Origin: Phycisphaerales bacterium UBA4658 | Lineage (GTDB): Bacteria > Planctomycetota > Phycisphaerae > Phycisphaerales > UBA1924 | Length of the DNA: 10,286 nt | NCBI GenBank assembly: GCA_002405485.1 | Contig: DHLW01000184.1 | Coordinates: forward strand, 1 to 10,286 | Direction of reading: 5' to 3' | Shown: positions 6,566 through 10,286 of the stretch, piece after piece | Position numbering within the stretch: the first letter of the stretch is position 1 | Layout of the letters: each line of letters opens with the position of its first letter | Notes under the pieces: generated by a model | The model's database searches: none | Seen by the model: the letters and a program-made list of their open reading frames with translations, nothing else | What the model was told of the DNA's origin: nothing | Position numbers and translations under genes: made by a program

Positions 6566-6618
6566 GGCGTGGACTCCGAACATGGTAGCGGGGAGGGCGT
6601 GTACGCTCAGGACACTGG

Positions 6619-8703
6619 ATGTACCGGACCACACGCGATTTCCTGAACGCTCTCGACGCCAAGGGCGAGCTCCGCCGAGTGCGTGAGACCACCAGCCCCG
6701 TCCTCGCCATCACCGCGCTCGCCGATCGCCAGAGCAAGTCGCCCGCTCCCAACCCCCCAAGCCCGGCCACCCGCTTCACCGATCCCCGGTTCCACCACCT
6801 CGGGGGCTCCGCACTGCTCTTTGAGAGCGTCCAGGGCTCCGACTGGCCCGTGCTCATCAACCAGTTCGGAAGCGCACATCGCATGGAGATGGCCCTGGGC
6901 TGCCACGACGACGGCGGGCACACCCCGGGCGGACTCGAGGCGCTCGCCCAGATCATCGGGGAGCTCACCAAGCCCGAGCCGCCGAGGTCCCTCGGCGAGA
7001 TCATCGCCAAGGCCCGGCAGTTCCTCCCCCTCCTCCGCATCCCGCCGAGGCGCACGCGCGGCAGCGGGCTCTGCCAGGAAGTCGTCATCCCGCAGGACAA
7101 GGTCGATCTCCGCCGGCTCCCGATCATCCGCTGCTGGCCATTGGACGGCGACTTCGCCGCGCTCGGGTATCCGGCGCACGTGAACGACGCCGTCCCCGGG
7201 CTGGGCCGCGGGGAGGAGTGGAACCGGCTGTATCGCGGGCGCTACATCACCCTCGCCGGCATCCACACCGTCCACGCCGACGATCGCGACAACCCAAAGC
7301 CCCCGAGCCACAACATCGGGATGTACCGCGTGCAAGTGCTCGGCGAGAAGACCTTCGCCATGCACTGGCACATGCACCACGACGGCGCAAGGCACTGGCG
7401 ATCGTGGAAGAAACTGGGCAAGCCGATGCCCGTCGCCATCGCGCTCGGGGGCGAGAGCGTGATGCCCTACGCCGCCACCGCGCCCCTGCCCCCGGGCATC
7501 AGCGAGCTGCTGCTGGCGGGCTTCCTGAACAAGGGCGGCATCCCGATGGTCCGCGGCAAGACCGTGCCGCTCTGGGTGCCGGCGAACGCCGAGATCGTGA
7601 TCGAGGGATACGTCTCCAACGAAGCGGGGTTCATCGACTATGACCCGCGCGATCCGAACGCGGGCCCCATCGGGCCGGGTGCGGTCTTCGAAGGGCCCTT
7701 CGGCGATCACACGGGGTTCTATTCGCTGCCGGATCGGTATCCGCTGCTCACGGTGACGGCGATCACGCATCGGCGCGACCCGATCTATCCGACGACGGTG
7801 GTCGGGCTGCCGCCGCAGGAGGACTACTTCCTGGGCAAAGCGACCGAGCGGCTCTTCCTGCCGTTGCTCAAGACAATCGTGCACGACATCGCGGACTATG
7901 ACCTGCCGATGTACGGCGCGTTTCACAACGCGGCGCACATCAAGATCAAGAAGGAGTATCCGCTGCAGGGGCGGCGGGTCATGCACAGCGTCTGGGGCGC
8001 GGGGCAGATGGCCTGGACCAAGACCATCTGCGTTGTGGATCAGGATGTGGACGTGCACGACGCCACGGCGGTCTTGCGAGCGGTGGGGGAGCACTGCCAT
8101 CCGGCACGCGACGTGGCGATCGTTGAGGGGCCGCTGGACATCCTGGACCACGCCGCGCCGTATCTTGGCGCGGGCGGAAAGATCGGGTTTGACGCGACGC
8201 CGAAGCGTGAGGCGGAGCGGATGGCGGGGCCGGAGGTTGGCACCGCGGCCCGGGCCGCCGACGGCGAGCGCGTGGTCGCCGGTGTTCGCTCGATCGCGGG
8301 CGTGCTGGACGCCGCATGCCCGGGGGACCTGGGTCGCCGATGGCTGCTGGTGAGCGTGGACAAGTCGCTGGAATCCGCGGAGGCGGGCACGGGCGTGGAT
8401 GTCGACCGGATCGCGGGCGAGCTTCGCCGAGCAATCGCCGAGGCCGACGGCGGCATCCGCTACGCGATCATCGTCGGCTCCGGGGTGGATCTCACGAAGA
8501 TCGACGACGCGCTGTTCCACTGGTGCGCGAACTTTGACCCGCGGCGGGACACGATGCTGGAGGGCGAGCTCATGATCTTCGACGCGACGCCCAAGAGCCC
8601 GCGCGAGTCGCGGCATGGTCTGCCGACGCGGGCGTATCCCCCGATACTCACGCTGGACGGCGATCGCACAGGCGGGACGCCTGCGCCACCAACGGTGCGA
8701 TAG
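6619..8703 (+). CDS. UbiD-family prFMN-dependent decarboxylase, long form
   Basis: The 694-residue product belongs to the reversible decarboxylases that use prenylated FMN made by UbiX. Aligned by eye to UbiD/Fdc1, N232 and R237 in NIGMYRVQV match the metal-ligand Asn and catalytic Arg, spaced five residues apart as in Fdc1. H244-region residues MHWHMHHDGARHW and E296 in PPGISELLL fit the metal site, and E358 and D363 in EGPFGDHTG are the catalytic acidic pair in the UbiD (Glu/Asp) form. PTTVVGLPPQEDYFLGKATE (394-413) is strongly family-like. It is much longer than E. coli UbiD (about 500), like the 600-residue forms in Planctomycetes, Bacteroidetes and Chlamydia, some linked to menaquinone; that role here is inference. 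The start at 6619 has AGGA 6 bases upstream. The last residues (TGGTPAPPTVR) are encoded by a short palindromic repeat. No ubiX is in the window. Codon use changes partway through. Confidence 0.93.
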   Translation: MYRTTRDFLNALDAKGELRRVRETTSPVLAITALADRQSKSPAPNPPSPATRFTDPRFHHLGGSALLFESVQGSDWPVLINQFGSAHRMEMALGCHDDGGHTPGGLEALAQIIGELTKPEPPRSLGEIIAKARQFLPLLRIPPRRTRGSGLCQEVVIPQDKVDLRRLPIIRCWPLDGDFAALGYPAHVNDAVPGLGRGEEWNRLYRGRYITLAGIHTVHADDRDNPKPPSHNIGMYRVQVLGEKTFAMHWHMHHDGARHWRSWKKLGKPMPVAIALGGESVMPYAATAPLPPGISELLLAGFLNKGGIPMVRGKTVPLWVPANAEIVIEGYVSNEAGFIDYDPRDPNAGPIGPGAVFEGPFGDHTGFYSLPDRYPLLTVTAITHRRDPIYPTTVVGLPPQEDYFLGKATERLFLPLLKTIVHDIADYDLPMYGAFHNAAHIKIKKEYPLQGRRVMHSVWGAGQMAWTKTICVVDQDVDVHDATAVLRAVGEHCHPARDVAIVEGPLDILDHAAPYLGAGGKIGFDATPKREAERMAGPEVGTAARAADGERVVAGVRSIAGVLDAACPGDLGRRWLLVSVDKSLESAEAGTGVDVDRIAGELRRAIAEADGGIRYAIIVGSGVDLTKIDDALFHWCANFDPRRDTMLEGELMIFDATPKSPRESRHGLPTRAYPPILTLDGDRTGGTPAPPTVR
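8666..8686. repeat. Short palindrome CAGGCG-GGA-CGCCTG at the ubiD 3' end
   Basis: A perfect 6-base stem (8669-8674 with 8678-8683) around GGA extends to 9 positions with one mismatch (8668/8684). It encodes the tail GGTPAPP of UbiD. From memory it resembles a dispersed palindromic repeat with core GGCGGGACGCC that is frequent in planctomycete genomes and often adds GGTP-type tails to proteins. Sitting between convergent genes, it could also serve as a 3' hairpin for ubiD mRNA. Confidence 0.6.
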
Positions 8704-8706
8704 GAC

Positions 8707-9678
8707 TTACTGCACCGCCCCCTTGGTCAGCCGCATGAACGCCGTCTCCAGGTTGATCGCTTCTTCGGTGAACATGACGATCCGGAAACCCTGATTCACG
8801 AGCACGTTCGGGACGTCGCTGACGTCGGTCTTGCTGTCGGCGTCGAAGCTGATGTTGATCACGCGGCCGTCGCCGGAGCTGGGCTTCACGCCCGGCGGCG
8901 GGTCGGAGATGCTCACCTTGGTCACCCCGGGGACCTTGGTCATGAGCTGGGCCGCCTGCTGCGTGCGGTCGGCGACGGCGACGTGGACGACGTTCCCGAG
9001 CTTGGCCCGGCGCATCGCCTCCGACACGCTCCCGCTGAAGAGCAGCTTGCCCCGTTCGATGATCCCCACGGTGTTGCAGAAGTCGGCAAGTTCGGGCAGG
9101 ATGTGGCTGGAGATGATGATGGTCTTGCCCATCCGCTTGAGCTCCTTGAGCAGCTCGCGGATCTCGATGCGGGCTCGCGGATCGAGCCCCGACGCCGGCT
9201 CGTCCATGAGCAGCACCTTGGGGTCGTGCAGGAGCACGCGGGCGATGCTGAGTCGCTGCTGCATGCCGCGGCTGAGCGAGTTGACCTCCGCCGTGGCCTT
9301 GTAGTTCAGGTCGGTGAGATCCAGCACGTCCCCGACGACCTTCTTGCGCTGGATGCCGTTGATGTTGTAGCAGGCGGCGAAGAACTCGAGATACTCGGTG
9401 ACGACCATGTCCTCGTACGCGCCCATGAAGTCGGGGACGTAGCCGATGATGGGCCGGATCTGGCGGTTCTGATACCCGACGGTGAGCCCGTCGACCATGG
9501 CTTGGCCGCTGGAGGGCTTCAGGAGCGTGGCGAGGATCTTGATCGTGGTGCTCTTGCCCGCGCCGTTGGGGCCGATGAAGCCGAAGCAGTCGCCCGCCTC
9601 GATGGCGAGGTTGAGCGCGTCCAGCGCCATCAGGTCGCCGTAGCGCTTGGTCAGGTTGATCGTCTCGATCATCGGCAC
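8707..9678 (-). CDS. ABC transporter ATP-binding protein (ABC-2 exporter type)
   Basis: The 323-residue nucleotide-binding subunit has Walker A GPNGAGKST (36-44), signature LSRGMQQRLSIA (135-146), Walker B VLLMDEP (155-161) and switch histidine H192 in IISSHILPEL. The Q-loop reads GYVPDFMGAYEDM, with Asp in place of the usual Gln, as in a known subfamily of ABC-2 ATPases. After about 215 a C-terminal domain follows, ending NLETAFMRLTKGAVQ. The start is taken as the GTG at 9678 because AGGAG lies 8 bases upstream; an ATG two codons later is the alternative, 14 bases from that site. It converges on ubiD with 3 bases between stops. No permease follows, so the partner must be encoded upstream, beyond the window, or elsewhere. 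It differs clearly from the 4759-3593 ATPase and is not a recent duplicate. Confidence 0.95.
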   Translation of the reverse strand: MPMIETINLTKRYGDLMALDALNLAIEAGDCFGFIGPNGAGKSTTIKILATLLKPSSGQAMVDGLTVGYQNRQIRPIIGYVPDFMGAYEDMVVTEYLEFFAACYNINGIQRKKVVGDVLDLTDLNYKATAEVNSLSRGMQQRLSIARVLLHDPKVLLMDEPASGLDPRARIEIRELLKELKRMGKTIIISSHILPELADFCNTVGIIERGKLLFSGSVSEAMRRAKLGNVVHVAVADRTQQAAQLMTKVPGVTKVSISDPPPGVKPSSGDGRVINISFDADSKTDVSDVPNVLVNQGFRIVMFTEEAINLETAFMRLTKGAVQ

Positions 9679-9686
9679 GTGGGGCG

Positions 9687-9691
9687 CTCCT
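9687..9691 (-). promoter_or_regulatory. Ribosome binding site supporting the GTG start of the second ABC ATPase
   Basis: AGGAG with an 8-base spacer to GTG at 9678. The distance to the ATG at 9672 is 14, so GTG is preferred. Confidence 0.6.
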
Positions 9692-9748
9692 GGAGTGTGC
9701 GATCGGGCGTGCGCGTGGCGCTCGGTGCGGGGTGGTCGGCTGGGGTGA

Positions 9749-10286
9749 TCATGGTGACTGGCTCCCGGCCTCGGGCGCGGGCGTCTCGCCGGGCAGGGGC
9801 GACGCGCTCTCCTGCGCCGGCCTCGCCGAACGCAGCACGCCCGGCGTCATCGGTCGCGGGGCCAGCGGATACACCCATCGGACGATCGTGCGCCCCTTCA
9901 TGCGGGCACGCACCTCATCGCCCGAGAGATCGTCGACCGTCACCGGGATCGGGCTCTCCATCGGGTCGCTCGCGCCGATCTCGCCGATCACGATCACGCA
10001 CGGCTGGGTGAGCCAGCGCGACAGATCCAGCCCGTGCGTCGCCTCGCGGCGGACCACCACCCGCGCCCGCGTCGCGGTGTTGGCCTGATCCGGCGGGCGG
10101 AGCATGTCGAACATCGACATCGCAAGCGCCGCATCCGTCGGCGAGAGCGTCTCCTGCACCATCGCGCCCACCGAGAGGTTCGACGGCTTGCGCACCAGCC
10201 GCTCGAAGAAGTCGCCGCTCAGGTCCGCGATCCGCGTCGGGAAGACCTTGTCCAGATCCAGCGCGGTGTTCGGATCCCACTTGCCG
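9749..10286 (-). CDS. Unrecognised protein, 3' part only (runs off the window)
   Basis: The frame is open from the window edge to a TGA at 9749, giving at least 178 residues of C-terminal sequence. I do not recognise the family. The visible part is soluble-looking. It begins KWDPNTALDLDKVFP, has an ADLSGDFFERL helix and an ARVVVRREATHGLDLSRWL strand-helix stretch, then a beta-rich part (PCVIVIGEIG, IPVTVDDLSGDEVRARMKG), and ends in a Pro/Ala/Ser/Glu-rich disordered tail of about 35 residues. No transmembrane segment is visible. A GTG at 10195 could start a 148-residue protein, but coding-like sequence continues upstream of it, so a partial gene is more likely. It is read toward the ABC ATPase with 70 bases between and may share an operon with it. 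Part of an exporter-associated protein is possible but not shown. Confidence 0.7.
   Translation of the reverse strand, partial: GKWDPNTALDLDKVFPTRIADLSGDFFERLVRKPSNLSVGAMVQETLSPTDAALAMSMFDMLRPPDQANTATRARVVVRREATHGLDLSRWLTQPCVIVIGEIGASDPMESPIPVTVDDLSGDEVRARMKGRTIVRWVYPLAPRPMTPGVLRSARPAQESASPLPGETPAPEAGSQSP

Noticed and set aside
6607..8616. 669-codon open frame on the minus strand across ubiD
   Set aside because: It is exactly antisense to an intact UbiD with all catalytic residues, is rich in Arg, His and Ala and has no motif. High GC removes stop codons from antisense frames.

Overview
The window is very GC-rich DNA, densely coded, with strong G/C preference at third codon positions. The gene families and the layout suggest a planctomycete, perhaps of the Phycisphaerae. 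The pointers are ABC-2 type exporter genes of the kind common there, an unusually long UbiD protein, an exported beta-carbonic anhydrase, and a short palindrome that puts a 'GGTPAPP' tail on a protein. This assignment is inference from protein character; no rRNA or tRNA is present to confirm it.

Layout. Bases 26-1111 (minus) encode a RepA/KaiC-like AAA ATPase of the type found on plasmids, phages and integrated elements. It is preceded by about 500 bases without a convincing gene (1112-1628) that hold a 26/30 inverted repeat, a perfect 19-base dyad and a 44-base near-perfect palindrome. Next is a minus-strand run, in transcription order: a SAM-dependent methyltransferase (6554-5895, GTG start), an exported beta-carbonic anhydrase (5762-4788), an ABC ATPase (4759-3593), its ABC-2 permease (3570-2225, broken by one base in a C-run) and adenine phosphoribosyltransferase apt (2183-1629). 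The ATPase, permease and apt are separated by only 22 and 41 bases and are probably cotranscribed. Divergent from the methyltransferase, a long UbiD-family decarboxylase is read on the plus strand (6619-8703). It converges, with a 3-base gap, on a second ABC ATPase (9678-8707, GTG start). Upstream of that lies the 3' part of an unrecognised gene that runs off the window (10286-9749).

How the genes work together. The 4759-2225 pair is a complete ABC-2 exporter apart from the frameshift. The 9678-8707 ATPase belongs to a similar exporter whose permease is not in the window. apt (purine salvage), UbiD (prFMN-dependent decarboxylation, possibly in quinone synthesis) and the carbonic anhydrase (CO2/bicarbonate exchange outside the cytoplasmic membrane) are separate metabolic functions. 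The sequence does not show a pathway linking them.

The best candidates for a second look are the structured non-coding block at 1320-1555 beside the RepA-like ATPase, the homopolymer frameshift and G-quadruplex tract in the permease, and the synonymous-codon switch inside ubiD. I see no CRISPR array, insertion sequence, toxin-antitoxin pair or clear new defence system.
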